The notes below the pieces were generated by a model. The model was not told the DNA's origin and did no database searches. It worked only from the letters and a program-made list of their open reading frames with translations. Below, piece by piece: positions 1 to 7,558 of a stretch of DNA of 48,047 nucleotides (its first letter is position 1; each line of letters starts with the position of its first letter). A program made the position numbers and the translations under genes. The stretch is from contig DKZA01000007.1 of the NCBI GenBank assembly GCA_002492525.1, positions 1 through 48,047 of the forward strand. Reading direction: 5' to 3'. This DNA comes from Lachnospiraceae bacterium UBA7086 (GTDB taxonomy: Bacteria > Bacillota > Clostridia > Lachnospirales > Lachnospiraceae).

Positions 1-10
1 AGAAATAGGA

Positions 11-70
11 AAGCACCTTTTTCTATGTTAGGATTTGATTGGCGAAAAAAATCCAAAGAAAGAGGTGCTT
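11..70 (+). promoter_or_regulatory. Leader hairpin that sequesters the transposase ribosome binding site
   Basis: AAGCACCTTTTTCT (11-24) pairs with AGAAAGAGGTGCTT (57-70) over 14 bp, with one G-U pair. Inside it GGATTT (31-36) pairs with AAATCC (49-54). The ribosome binding site AAAGAGGTG (59-67) for the ATG at 73 lies wholly in the 3' arm. An RNA reading in from outside the element would hide the site. Protection against read-through transcripts by such hairpins is known for several IS families; that this one works that way is inferred. Confidence 0.6.
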
Positions 71-72
71 CC

Positions 73-1527
73 ATGATCAACAGTATACAACAGTTTCAGA
101 CAGAAGGGGTAAAAAAGTTAGAAAAAGTTTTCTGCAGCTATGCATCAGACCTGACCAAAGTGGCAGAAATGGTACAGGGAGTGACAGACAATGTCATCGG
201 ACTGGGGCTGTCCATGATCGCAGAGGAATGGGAGTTCTATGACACCCTGCTCCATGACAGGAAAGACTTGCGGCCGGGGTGGCAGGTGATCCGCAGGGAT
301 GAAGTGACAAAACTGACATCCTTTGGGGAGGTGACCTATAAAAAGACTTACTTCCATAATCCCCGGACAGGGGAAAGATGCTATCTGTTAGACAGACTGA
401 TGGGGTTTGAACCCGGGGAACGTCTGACAGAGGATGCCGTGGCAAGGATCTATGAGGAGGCGGCAGAAAGCAGTTACAGGAAAGGCGGTATGAATGCCAG
501 TATAAGCCGTGTGCCGGTGAGCAAAGAGACCGTGATGGAGAAACTGCACAGCCTGCAGTTTCCAGAAACGGAGCAGTTGGAAGAAAAGAAACAGGTAAAA
601 ACGCTGTATATTGATGCGGATGAGGACCATGTGGCACTGCAGTACCTGGAGAAAAAGGGAGATGCAAGAAGTGCTCTGAGACATACCTTCATGCCAAAAC
701 TCGTTTATGTTTATGAAGGCATCCAGACAGAAGGCGACAGACATGAACTGGTGGGCGTAAAATACTTTGGCGGCGGCTATGAAGGGGTGCTGGGAACAGA
801 ACAGTTATGGAAAGAGGTATGTGACTATATATCCGGGAGTTATGATGAAGAAGTGCTGGAACGCATCTATGTGAACGGGGATGGTGCAGAATGGATCAAA
901 GCAGGTGCAAAGGTACATGCCAAAGCGAAGTTCGTACTTGACAGATACCATATGCATAAATATATCATAGCGGCGACCTCCCATCTGGGAGACAGCGCCC
1001 AGGATGCCAGGAGTGAGATCTGGCGAGCCATAAACGGGAAGAGAAAGAAGGAGGCTGCGGAAGTCTTTGACAGGATCATAGGAGTGACAGAGACGGAGAG
1101 CAAACAGAAGGCGGTAGAGGCATCCAAGAACTATATACTGGGGCACTGGCCCGCCATCATGAACGGAGTACGCAACAGAAAAGATGACATTCACTGCAGC
1201 GCGGAGGGACATATCAGTCATATCTATGCGGACAGGATGAGTTCAAGGCCTCTCGGATGGTCAAAGACAGGTGCGGATAAGATGGCCCGACTGAGAGTGT
1301 ATCAAAAGAATGGCGGGGATATGCTCGCGCTTGTGAGATATCAGAAACAGGAGCTTCCCAAGGCGGCGGGTATGGAAGAAGTGATATGTTCTGCAGAAGA
1401 AGTATTAAGGAGTGAACGGAAGAACCGGAAAGCGCAGGGAGAGTTTTCTAACCTGCCGGTATACACAATACCCTATAGCCAGATCAGAAAGATTGCAGCC
1501 ATAAAGAATCATATCTGGGGCTTGTAG
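73..1527 (+). CDS. ISLre2-family transposase (UPF0236 type)
   Basis: This is a 484-residue transposase that would catalyse movement of the surrounding insertion sequence. The ATG at 73 is chosen because AAAGAGGTG sits 5 bases upstream; an in-frame ATG at 25 lies inside the leader hairpin and has no ribosome binding site. The N-terminal part is helical and includes the family-typical stretch SFGEVTYKKTYFHN. The core has acidic motifs that fit a DDE-type catalytic site: LYIDADEDHVALQ, YVNGDGAEWIKAG and, later, SAEGHISHIYADRMSSRP with its glutamate. The C-terminal RMSSRPLGWS and MARLR segments are also typical of ISLre2 transposases. The length fits a complete protein and the frame is intact. 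No accessory or passenger gene lies inside the element. Confidence 0.88.
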   Translation: MINSIQQFQTEGVKKLEKVFCSYASDLTKVAEMVQGVTDNVIGLGLSMIAEEWEFYDTLLHDRKDLRPGWQVIRRDEVTKLTSFGEVTYKKTYFHNPRTGERCYLLDRLMGFEPGERLTEDAVARIYEEAAESSYRKGGMNASISRVPVSKETVMEKLHSLQFPETEQLEEKKQVKTLYIDADEDHVALQYLEKKGDARSALRHTFMPKLVYVYEGIQTEGDRHELVGVKYFGGGYEGVLGTEQLWKEVCDYISGSYDEEVLERIYVNGDGAEWIKAGAKVHAKAKFVLDRYHMHKYIIAATSHLGDSAQDARSEIWRAINGKRKKEAAEVFDRIIGVTETESKQKAVEASKNYILGHWPAIMNGVRNRKDDIHCSAEGHISHIYADRMSSRPLGWSKTGADKMARLRVYQKNGGDMLALVRYQKQELPKAAGMEEVICSAEEVLRSERKNRKAQGEFSNLPVYTIPYSQIRKIAAIKNHIWGL

Positions 1528-1625
1528 AAAGAGAAGGATTCAGATATAGTGAAAGAAGGTCGATCAGTCTGACCAGATCAAGGGGCTATTCTGTCTGTCC
1601 TATTCCTACAATAAACTTACGCTAT

Positions 1626-1657
1626 CGCTTTAGATTATCAGGTTTGCGCTTTAGATT
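1626..1657 (+). repeat. Pair of 11-bp direct repeats next to the IS end
   Basis: CGCTTTAGATT occurs at 1626-1636 and again at 1647-1657, a period of 21 bases, just outside the inferred right end of the insertion sequence and upstream of the DUF3795 gene. The second copy overlaps the possible -35 region. The role is unknown; a regulator site on one face of the helix or a leftover of insertion are both possible. Confidence 0.4.
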
Positions 1658-1672
1658 TGTAAGAAGTATAAT
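1644..1672 (+). promoter_or_regulatory. Possible sigma-A promoter for the DUF3795 gene
   Basis: A perfect -10 TATAAT lies at 1667-1672, with a weak -35 TTGCGC at 1644-1649 and a 17-base spacer. It is followed by an AGAGGAG ribosome binding site and the ATG at 1705. The -35 matches the consensus at only three positions, so the call rests mainly on the -10 box and spacing. Confidence 0.45.
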
Positions 1673-1704
1673 AGTAAAAAATACATGCAGTAAAAGAGGA
1701 GAAA

Positions 1705-2082
1705 ATGAACAAAAAAATTACTTTATGCGGAGATAATTGCATAGCTTGCCCGAGGTACAACGCGCATAGCGAAACAGAATTAAGAACTGTTGCCGAACTT
1801 TGGTATAGAGTTGGCTGGCGGGATACGGTGGTGTCCAATGAAGAAATTGCCTGTACAGGATGTGCTTCCCATAAAGCATGTACCTATGGATTGGTTGATT
1901 GTACAAGCAGACATGGCGTTGCAAAATGCAATCAATGTAAAGAGTTTCCGTGCAATAAGATTGAGGACATGCTGGATCGTTCCAGGGAATATCAGAAAAA
2001 GTGCAAAGAGATATGTTCACAGGAAGAATATACTGCGTTAGAGAAGGCTTTCTTTGATAAGGAAAACAATCTTATGAAGTAG
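1705..2082 (+). CDS. Cys-rich DUF3795-family protein
   Basis: This 125-residue protein has the cysteine layout of DUF3795: C8, C12 and C15 in LCGDNCIACP, a central CTGC...C...C cluster, and CNQCKEFPC near residues 73-81. The C-terminal third is a charged helix. The family is common in anaerobes and its function is not established; the cysteine spacing suggests binding of zinc or an iron-sulfur cluster. No signal peptide or membrane segment is visible, so it is probably cytoplasmic. The start is supported by AGAGGAG seven bases upstream. The HIT-family gene follows after 23 bases, so the two may be co-transcribed. Confidence 0.8.
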   Translation: MNKKITLCGDNCIACPRYNAHSETELRTVAELWYRVGWRDTVVSNEEIACTGCASHKACTYGLVDCTSRHGVAKCNQCKEFPCNKIEDMLDRSREYQKKCKEICSQEEYTALEKAFFDKENNLMK

Positions 2083-2105
2083 ATATCCATAGATGAGGAA
2101 ATATT

Positions 2106-2519
2106 ATGTGCGAATGTGTATTCTGTCATAAAGAAAAGATAGCAACAGATTTTATATATGAAGATGAACTGGTAATGGCGTTTATGGATAGGGAACCGAT
2201 TAATGAAGGACATGTATTATTGGTTCCGAAACAACATTATTTGGATGTGGATGAAATTCCAGATGAATTGCTGGCACATTTGATGATTATATCGAAGAAA
2301 ATTGTTACAGCATTAAAAGAAGTATATTGTCCCAATGGTTATAGTATTATGCAAAATGGTGGTGAATTTAATGATGTAGGACACTATCATCTGCATATAT
2401 TTCCGAGATATGCCGGGGATGGTTTCGGTTGGACCTGTGGAAGAGAAGAAAAGGCAGTAAATGCAGAGATCGCAGAACGGATAAGGGAGTCATTGGCAGT
2501 TTACGTTGCAAAAGGGTGA
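2106..2519 (+). CDS. HIT-family (histidine triad) nucleotide hydrolase or transferase
   Basis: This 137-residue protein has the HIT signature HYHLHIFPR (H-x-H-x-H) in its C-terminal half. Earlier family-typical stretches are FMDREPINEGHVLLVPKQH and the conserved NGGEFNDVGHYH region. The N-terminal CVFC pair probably binds zinc, as in Hint/HinT-like and Fhit-like proteins. HIT proteins hydrolyse or transfer nucleoside monophosphates from nucleoside phosphoramidates or dinucleoside polyphosphates; the true substrate here cannot be told. It is cytoplasmic, with no signal peptide. Its stop codon lies just before the next gene's ribosome binding site and start, which suggests an operon with the LysM lipoprotein. 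Confidence 0.9.
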   Translation: MCECVFCHKEKIATDFIYEDELVMAFMDREPINEGHVLLVPKQHYLDVDEIPDELLAHLMIISKKIVTALKEVYCPNGYSIMQNGGEFNDVGHYHLHIFPRYAGDGFGWTCGREEKAVNAEIAERIRESLAVYVAKG

Positions 2520-2523
2520 CAAA

Positions 2524-4962
2524 ATGAAATATGAAGATGCAAACGAAAGAAGACGGCGGAACAAAAAAAGAAGAAGCTGCATCATCGGTATAGCTGCACT
2601 TGGCTTGCTGCTTGTTGCCTGCGGCGTATCGTCAGAAGGTGTGGATGGAAATCCTGAAGGATGGGAAGACTCTGATGCCGGTGATGCTTCCGATATGGGA
2701 AAGCTTGCCGGAGAAAGCGATATTGGGGAAGGGACGAAAAGCGCTGAAACAAGGAAAGAACCGAAAGAATGGCCTAAGGAGCATGACAGCTGTGAGGTGC
2801 AGGAACTTAGCGGCTATCTGTATGAACACATTCCTGCAAGTCCTTACGCCGGCGCGGAAATTACAATAAAGGATTATGAAGGGGAAAGGCTGGAAACCGA
2901 TTGGGATGAGCCGTCAGCTTTCCAGTTCGCGGGAAAGGCGGATGTGACGTGGCAATATTACAATTCCCTTGCGGAAATGGAAGCATCGTTAAATGAGGCG
3001 GCAATACAGGAGACCGACGGGAGTTCGCTTTGTTTTCTGTACTATACTTTTCCCATGACGGAGAATGACCATGCTCTCGACTTGTACCATGTTCTGAAAA
3101 GAAGATTTGATACAGAGGAGCAGCCTCTGACAGCATGGAGCGCAGATAACGGGAAACTGTTTCGTTTTATACAGGAAACGACAGATGAAATAGACGGCTA
3201 CGAGTTTTCCTGTTTGGAAAGCCGGAACTCGAAGGTCAATCTTTATGTGAAGGATAGGACGGCCTATGGACTTACCCTGTTAGATGCGTCGTCGGAAGGT
3301 GATGGCGAAACTTTGGAATATGTGTTTGATGATGTTTTTAAACGTTACGGTGATGACGGGAGCGGCTGGGGGTTGGATGAAGAAAGCCTGTACTGGATTG
3401 ATCACGAGGAGCGTTTGACCGAGCTGGAGGATCCGAAGCGAAGTTTTCTGGAAGTCCGCGGAATTGATGAGAATTGGGAATCCGCCGGAGACGAAGGGAT
3501 TATGCGGTATTTTGGCCTGCTTGTGGAGGCCGATTACGAGTTGCCGCTTACGGAGGACGGCAGGATGCTTTCCTTGCATTTTTCGCTTGCGGAAGATGAT
3601 GAGCAGGAAGAAGTTTTTGTTTCTGATTATATAGATGATTTCAGGAGAGATTACTTTATTTCCATCGCCAGTTCTTTGACAGAAAGTGAGGGTGGGACTC
3701 TCGAGGATGAAAAAGAAACATCTGCTATGGGAGAAGATACGGAACTTCGCTACTATCTTTTAAACGGCTATTGTATGGACGAACCCTACGACATGACTGT
3801 GACGGATATGGAGACCGGAGAAGTGTTGCAGGAGCGCAGTCTATCCTTGAGTATTGAACTGCCGGATACAATTACCTATCCGGATTTAAACGGTGACGGT
3901 TACGCAGATATGCGGGTTGGTTCGCCGGTTCATATAAGCGGCGCAAAAGCGGAGGAGGAAGATTATTCGCCGCCCTCTTATCTGCTCTGGGATCCGCAGA
4001 TGCAGCAGTTTATGCGCAAGACGGAAAAAGAGGTGGAAAACAGCAGACGGGCGGTGGCAAACGGCTTGACGGAGGAAGAGCAGGAGGAAAAGACCAAGCG
4101 GGAAAGGATAGATCCTTTTGCGCTTATTCAGGAGCTGCCGGAGTGGGCCGAACCGGAGGATTATATCAAACTTACGGGCGACAAGATGATGGAATACGAG
4201 GTGCAGGAAGGAGACAGTCTCTGGCGTATCAGCGAACGTTTTTACGGGAGCGGCTACAAGTGGACAATGATTGTGCGTTCTGAGGATGCGCCGAAGGATC
4301 CGGACTATCTGCTGGTAGGTGAGACGGTATTTATGCCGGAAGTTTTCTATATCCGCAAGGATCCATATTCCAGAGGCGGCCTGCGCTCTGAGGGGAGTTT
4401 TCAGATTGAACAGCCGGATGGGTTTGCCTATTATTTTCTGAATGGTGATTTAACTTATACGTCTTGGGAAGAAGAGAACCAGATTCACAGTCTGCCGGTA
4501 ACCAATCCTGTGGGGCAGAATCCGTTTCATGAGCCGGAAGATTGGGAAGCGTTTCAGGCGGAAGCGATACGGTGCAGCGAAGAACTTTGTCCGGGAAGAG
4601 TGTCGAACCTCACGTTTGAAAAGAGTCATATGGAGGACGGCTGTGACCTGTACGGATATTACTTTGAATATGATACAGGGGAAGAAATCATTGAGTATGT
4701 GGATTTCTTCAAGTTTGGCAAAGATAATATGGCGGAAGTGATCGGCGTGCGAAAGCAGGAGCCGAACACTGTGCTGGTGAATACCGTCCGTTATGTGGCG
4801 GCCAGTTTCACCGATTATGGGGGCAGGCCGGGCATGGGCTGGGGTGATGGCACGATTTCCAATGTAGGCGGGGATAAATGGGATTACCCTTACCTTCACA
4901 ACCTGTTTGAGGCAGCGAGGGAGCAATTTGAAAATTCCAGTGATTTTGCAGAAGAATCGTAA
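2524..4962 (+). CDS. Large LysM-containing lipoprotein of unknown function
   Basis: This 812-residue protein starts at the ATG at 2524, seven bases after AAAGGGTG; an in-frame ATG at 2506 lacks a ribosome binding site and would overlap the HIT gene. A basic N-terminus and hydrophobic stretch end in the lipobox LLVAC (Cys33), so it should be anchored outside the membrane. A long acidic low-complexity linker follows. Near residues 460-466 there is DLNGDGYAD, a DxNxDGxxD calcium-loop motif of the kind found in dockerin or FG-GAP repeats. A LysM domain at about 557-606 (YEVQEGDSLWRISERFYG to LVGETVFMPE) would bind peptidoglycan glycan strands. The C-terminal 200 residues have no recognised domain. 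A cell-wall-linked role is inferred; the substrate is unknown. Confidence 0.75.
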   Translation: MKYEDANERRRRNKKRRSCIIGIAALGLLLVACGVSSEGVDGNPEGWEDSDAGDASDMGKLAGESDIGEGTKSAETRKEPKEWPKEHDSCEVQELSGYLYEHIPASPYAGAEITIKDYEGERLETDWDEPSAFQFAGKADVTWQYYNSLAEMEASLNEAAIQETDGSSLCFLYYTFPMTENDHALDLYHVLKRRFDTEEQPLTAWSADNGKLFRFIQETTDEIDGYEFSCLESRNSKVNLYVKDRTAYGLTLLDASSEGDGETLEYVFDDVFKRYGDDGSGWGLDEESLYWIDHEERLTELEDPKRSFLEVRGIDENWESAGDEGIMRYFGLLVEADYELPLTEDGRMLSLHFSLAEDDEQEEVFVSDYIDDFRRDYFISIASSLTESEGGTLEDEKETSAMGEDTELRYYLLNGYCMDEPYDMTVTDMETGEVLQERSLSLSIELPDTITYPDLNGDGYADMRVGSPVHISGAKAEEEDYSPPSYLLWDPQMQQFMRKTEKEVENSRRAVANGLTEEEQEEKTKRERIDPFALIQELPEWAEPEDYIKLTGDKMMEYEVQEGDSLWRISERFYGSGYKWTMIVRSEDAPKDPDYLLVGETVFMPEVFYIRKDPYSRGGLRSEGSFQIEQPDGFAYYFLNGDLTYTSWEEENQIHSLPVTNPVGQNPFHEPEDWEAFQAEAIRCSEELCPGRVSNLTFEKSHMEDGCDLYGYYFEYDTGEEIIEYVDFFKFGKDNMAEVIGVRKQEPNTVLVNTVRYVAASFTDYGGRPGMGWGDGTISNVGGDKWDYPYLHNLFEAAREQFENSSDFAEES

Positions 4963-4979
4963 GAATGGAGGACATCTAA

Positions 4980-5624
4980 ATGAATTTAACTAATATTACC
5001 GTCAATACCCAGAGCAGTATCCGTATCGAAGGCTCGAAGATACTGTACTTTGACCCGTTTCAGATTCAGAGCGCAGCTCATGATGCGGACTTTATCTTTA
5101 TCACCCATGAACATTACGACCACTTTGAGCCGGAATCCATTGCGAAGCTAAAGAAAGAGGATACCCGACTTATTGCGCCGGAATCCATGAAAAAGAAGGC
5201 GCTCTCCGAATCGGGTATTACTTCGGAGAACTGTATATTTTATCAGCCGGGTGAAAAACATGAAGAGCAGGGTCTTCTGATAGAGACGATTCCGGCTTAC
5301 AATAAGTTAAAGCCCTTTCATACGAAAGGGAAAAAGTGGCAGGGTTATATCGTAACGCTGGACGGCATCCGTTATTATGTATCCGGCGATACGGATGTGA
5401 ATGAGGATATTATGAAGGTACAATGTGATGTGGCGATACTTCCCATTGGCGGATTTTATACGATGGATTGGAAGCAGGCGGCGGAGTATGTGGCGCAGAT
5501 AAAGCCGAAAGCTGTGATTCCCACGCATTACGGCAGTATTGTGGGGAAGGAATCCGATGGGCCGGCGTTTCAAAAGGAGTTGGCGATGCTTGATGGCAGT
5601 ATTTATGTGGAACTGAAGCTGTAG
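4980..5624 (+). CDS. Metallo-beta-lactamase-fold hydrolase (UlaG/UPF0173-like)
   Basis: This 214-residue protein has the dinuclear-metal motif THEHYDHF (HxHxDH), the following GDTD motif with metal-bridging aspartate, and a late PTHYGS histidine. These are the metal ligands of the metallo-beta-lactamase fold. It lacks the first family histidine arrangement of true beta-lactamases and resembles short MBL hydrolases of the UlaG/UPF0173 group, which act on phosphodiesters or lactones. The true substrate is unknown. GGAGG lies upstream of the ATG, and the gene starts 17 bases after the LysM lipoprotein, probably in the same transcript. No signal peptide is present, so it is cytoplasmic. Confidence 0.88.
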   Translation: MNLTNITVNTQSSIRIEGSKILYFDPFQIQSAAHDADFIFITHEHYDHFEPESIAKLKKEDTRLIAPESMKKKALSESGITSENCIFYQPGEKHEEQGLLIETIPAYNKLKPFHTKGKKWQGYIVTLDGIRYYVSGDTDVNEDIMKVQCDVAILPIGGFYTMDWKQAAEYVAQIKPKAVIPTHYGSIVGKESDGPAFQKELAMLDGSIYVELKL

Positions 5625-5638
5625 ATTGGGCATGGCTG

Positions 5639-5867
5639 AACTGTTAGTTACTTTTCACACCTACGCCAATATGCCAGCCTGAGCAGATAGAAAATTCTTA
5701 AGGAGGCCCTAGAACAGCACCAGCACTTAGCGAGGTTATGAGTTGCTGTGCAACTCGTCGAGCTTAGTGTCTGTTGTGCTGTGAAAGGAGCGAGAGCGGG
5801 CCGACGGAGAAATTTCTATCTGTTCAGGCGTCACTCTTGGCTAACGTGTGAAGAGTAACAACTGTTA
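5639..5867. repeat. Roughly 230-bp imperfect palindrome (MITE-like or structured RNA)
   Basis: The whole segment folds on itself. Outer arm pairs include GTTACTTTTCACAC (5647-5660) with its near-complement at 5847-5860, and GCAGATAGAAA (5682-5692) with the segment ending near 5825. A middle stem pairs ACAGCAC (5714-5720) with GTGCTGT. The tip is a perfect hairpin GAGTTG-CTGTG-CAACTC (5739-5755). It contains no credible reading frame. It lies between the MBL gene and the riboswitch promoter. It could be a non-autonomous mobile element, a transcribed structured RNA, or a terminator for the upstream genes; the sequence does not decide. Confidence 0.75.
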
Positions 5868-5897
5868 CATTGTTGTTAGAAGATTACAGAACGAAGG

Positions 5898-5926
5898 TTG
5901 TATTTTCATGATTTGTATGGTACAAT
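5898..5926 (+). promoter_or_regulatory. Probable promoter of the cobalamin operon (extended -10)
   Basis: The -10 box TACAAT (5921-5926) is preceded by TGG, giving an extended -10. A weak -35 TTGTAT lies at 5898-5903 with 17-base spacing. A transcript from here would start a few bases downstream and contain the complete riboswitch from 5948. An extended -10 compensates for the poor -35 in many sigma-A promoters. Confidence 0.55.
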
Positions 5927-5947
5927 AAGCCGAATTGAATATGAATC

Positions 5948-6140
5948 ATTCAGGTGTCAGAGCGATTTTTATGGAATGGATTGGCTCTGGTGAAAAGGGA
6001 AACAGGTGAAAATCCTGTACGAACTCGTCACCGTAATTAGGTAGTTGAAGCCGCTATATCACTGGAAAATATTTTCTGGGAAGATGGCTGATGCGATGGT
6101 TGATAAACCGGAATCTTTAAGTCGGGAGACCTGCCTGAAT
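5948..6140 (+). promoter_or_regulatory. Cobalamin (B12) riboswitch aptamer
   Basis: A closing stem P1 is formed by ATTCAGG (5948-5954) and CCTGAAT (6134-6140), a perfect 7 bp match. Between them lie the family landmarks: an AAAAGGGAA...AGGTGAAAATCCT segment, CACCGTAA, a CACTGG...TGGGAAGATGGC segment, and the B12 box AAGTCGGGAGACCTGCC (6119-6135). Riboswitches of this family bind adenosyl-, methyl- or aquocobalamin and turn off B12 uptake and synthesis genes. The whole downstream operon fits that. Which cobalamin form is preferred cannot be told from the primary sequence. Confidence 0.93.
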
Positions 6141-6243
6141 GTTGTACAGAAACGATTGTTTCAGACCACGAGTAATTGGTTGTACGTTCAGGAGTATGGG
6201 AAATTTATTTTGTTTCATTTTTCTATATGCTTCTTTTTGGTAC

Positions 6244-6276
6244 AAACCTTTACCTGTATAGGCAAAGGTTTTTTTC
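6244..6276 (+). terminator. Intrinsic terminator, expression platform of the B12 riboswitch
   Basis: AAACCTTTACCT (6244-6255) pairs with AGGCAAAGGTTT (6260-6271), with one mismatch and a GTAT loop, followed by an uninterrupted T run. It lies about 100 bases after the aptamer and 80 bases before the first gene. Ligand binding would favour this terminator and stop transcription of the cobalamin operon. The competing antiterminator was not resolved by eye. Confidence 0.88.
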
Positions 6277-6356
6277 TTTGTGCTGCCGAAACGTTGTTCC
6301 TGTCTTACATATTTAAGATAAATAAAGAGGCAGATAATACTGCAGAAGGAGGAGAC

Positions 6357-7514
6357 ATGAAAAAAAGGGCAGCAACGTTATTTATGGCAGCATTGATGGG
6401 AGTATTCTGTGTGACAGGATGCGGGAACAATGGGGGGATAGATGCCGATCAAAAAGCAGCCGACGAGGCGGCGGCATTGATTGATGCAATTTATGTGCAG
6501 AAAAGAACGGATGAGACAGACAAGCAGTGTGCGGATGCCAAGGCGGCATGGGACGCTTTGACAGATGCACAGAAAGAGCTTGTAGAGGGGGAAAATGCGG
6601 ATCCTGATTATTTTGGAAGAGATACGGGCGATGCGTCTAAAGATGATTCCCGCAATCAGGATGAGATCGGTGAAAATGAAATTCTGGTAGTAAGTTTCGG
6701 TACTTCTTTTAATGACAGCCGTGCTGCCGACATTAAGGGAATTGAAGATGCATTGCAGGAAGCCTATCCTGACTGGTCTGTAAGAAGAGCCTTTACAGCA
6801 CAGATTATTATCAATCATGTGCAGGCAAGGGATGGGGAATGTATTGATAATATGGAACAGGCACTTGACCGTGCAGTTGCAAACGGGGTAAAAAATTTGG
6901 TGATTCAGCCCACCCATTTGATGCACGGTGCAGAGTATGATGAATTGATGCAAGCAGTTGAGGCGCATCGGGATCAGTTTGAAACAGTAAAGGTTGCGGA
7001 GCCTCTGCTTGGGGAAGTGGGAAAAGATGCAACCGTAATTAATGATGACAAAAAGACAGTTGCGGAGGCTGTTACAAAGGAAGCAGTAAACAATGCCGGT
7101 TATGACAGTATTGAAGCGGCAAAAAAGGAGGGGGCTGCGTTCGTGTTCATGGGACATGGAACATCCCATGCGGCAAAGGTGTCCTACAGTCAGATGCAGA
7201 CACAGATGACGGAGCTTGGATATGACAATGTATTTATCGGAACCGTAGAGGGAGAACCGGAGGAAACTTCCTGCGAAGCGGTGATAGAAGCCGTTGCAGA
7301 GGCAGGATACAGCAAAGTGGTCCTTCGTCCGTTGATGGTAGTGGCAGGAGATCATGCAAACAATGATATGGCCGGTGAGGATGAGGATTCCTGGTTAAGT
7401 ATGTTCCATGCGTCAGGCAAATTCGAGAGTATTGATACACAGATTTCCGGTCTTGGCGGGATTGGGACGATTCAGCAGCTGTATGTAGAACATACAAAGG
7501 CAGCTATGGAATAG
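6357..7514 (+). CDS. cbiK: CbiK-family cobaltochelatase with lipoprotein signal peptide
   Basis: The start is the ATG at 6357, six bases after GGAGG; an upstream in-frame extension runs through the riboswitch and is rejected. The 385-residue product begins with a lipoprotein signal ending VTGC (Cys22), so the mature protein should be tethered outside the membrane. Residues 40-77 form a small helical module with an LTDAQKELV ending that is common in surface proteins. Residues 108-384 are the CbiK chelatase domain with LVVSFGTSF, QPTHLMHGAEYDE, MGHGTSH (His267) and GDHANNDMAG (His333). The two histidines match the known CbiK metal and catalytic residues. CbiK inserts cobalt into sirohydrochlorin in the cytoplasm; an exported form may instead bind or load metal or tetrapyrroles outside. 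It is the first gene after the B12 riboswitch. Confidence 0.88.
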   Translation: MKKRAATLFMAALMGVFCVTGCGNNGGIDADQKAADEAAALIDAIYVQKRTDETDKQCADAKAAWDALTDAQKELVEGENADPDYFGRDTGDASKDDSRNQDEIGENEILVVSFGTSFNDSRAADIKGIEDALQEAYPDWSVRRAFTAQIIINHVQARDGECIDNMEQALDRAVANGVKNLVIQPTHLMHGAEYDELMQAVEAHRDQFETVKVAEPLLGEVGKDATVINDDKKTVAEAVTKEAVNNAGYDSIEAAKKEGAAFVFMGHGTSHAAKVSYSQMQTQMTELGYDNVFIGTVEGEPEETSCEAVIEAVAEAGYSKVVLRPLMVVAGDHANNDMAGEDEDSWLSMFHASGKFESIDTQISGLGGIGTIQQLYVEHTKAAME

Positions 7515-7558
7515 AGTGAAAAGAACTTCTAACCACTCACTTTAACATGGAGGATGTC

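Larger units (their letters stand above)
1..1611 (+). mobile_element. ISLre2-family insertion sequence, left end possibly cut by the window edge
   Basis: The element consists of one transposase gene (73-1527) with short flanks. The left flank contains GAAATAGGAAAG (2-13). The reverse complement of the right flank near 1596-1611 reads GGAATAGGACAG. These match at 10 of 12 positions and are the likely terminal inverted repeats. The exact outer ends cannot be fixed, because the left end reaches the window edge and no target duplication can be checked. The transposase frame is uninterrupted, so the copy may be active. Family assignment comes from the transposase; the boundaries are inferred. Confidence 0.7.

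Noticed and set aside
6045..6356. N-terminal extension of the cbiK frame through the riboswitch
   Set aside because: It would be encoded in the aptamer and terminator, with no ribosome binding site; the ATG at 6357 has GGAGG and starts a clear lipoprotein signal.
6378..7355. A 325-residue open frame on the minus strand opposite cbiK
   Set aside because: It is a shadow frame of a strongly supported plus-strand gene, with Cys- and His-rich nonsense composition and no ribosome binding site.
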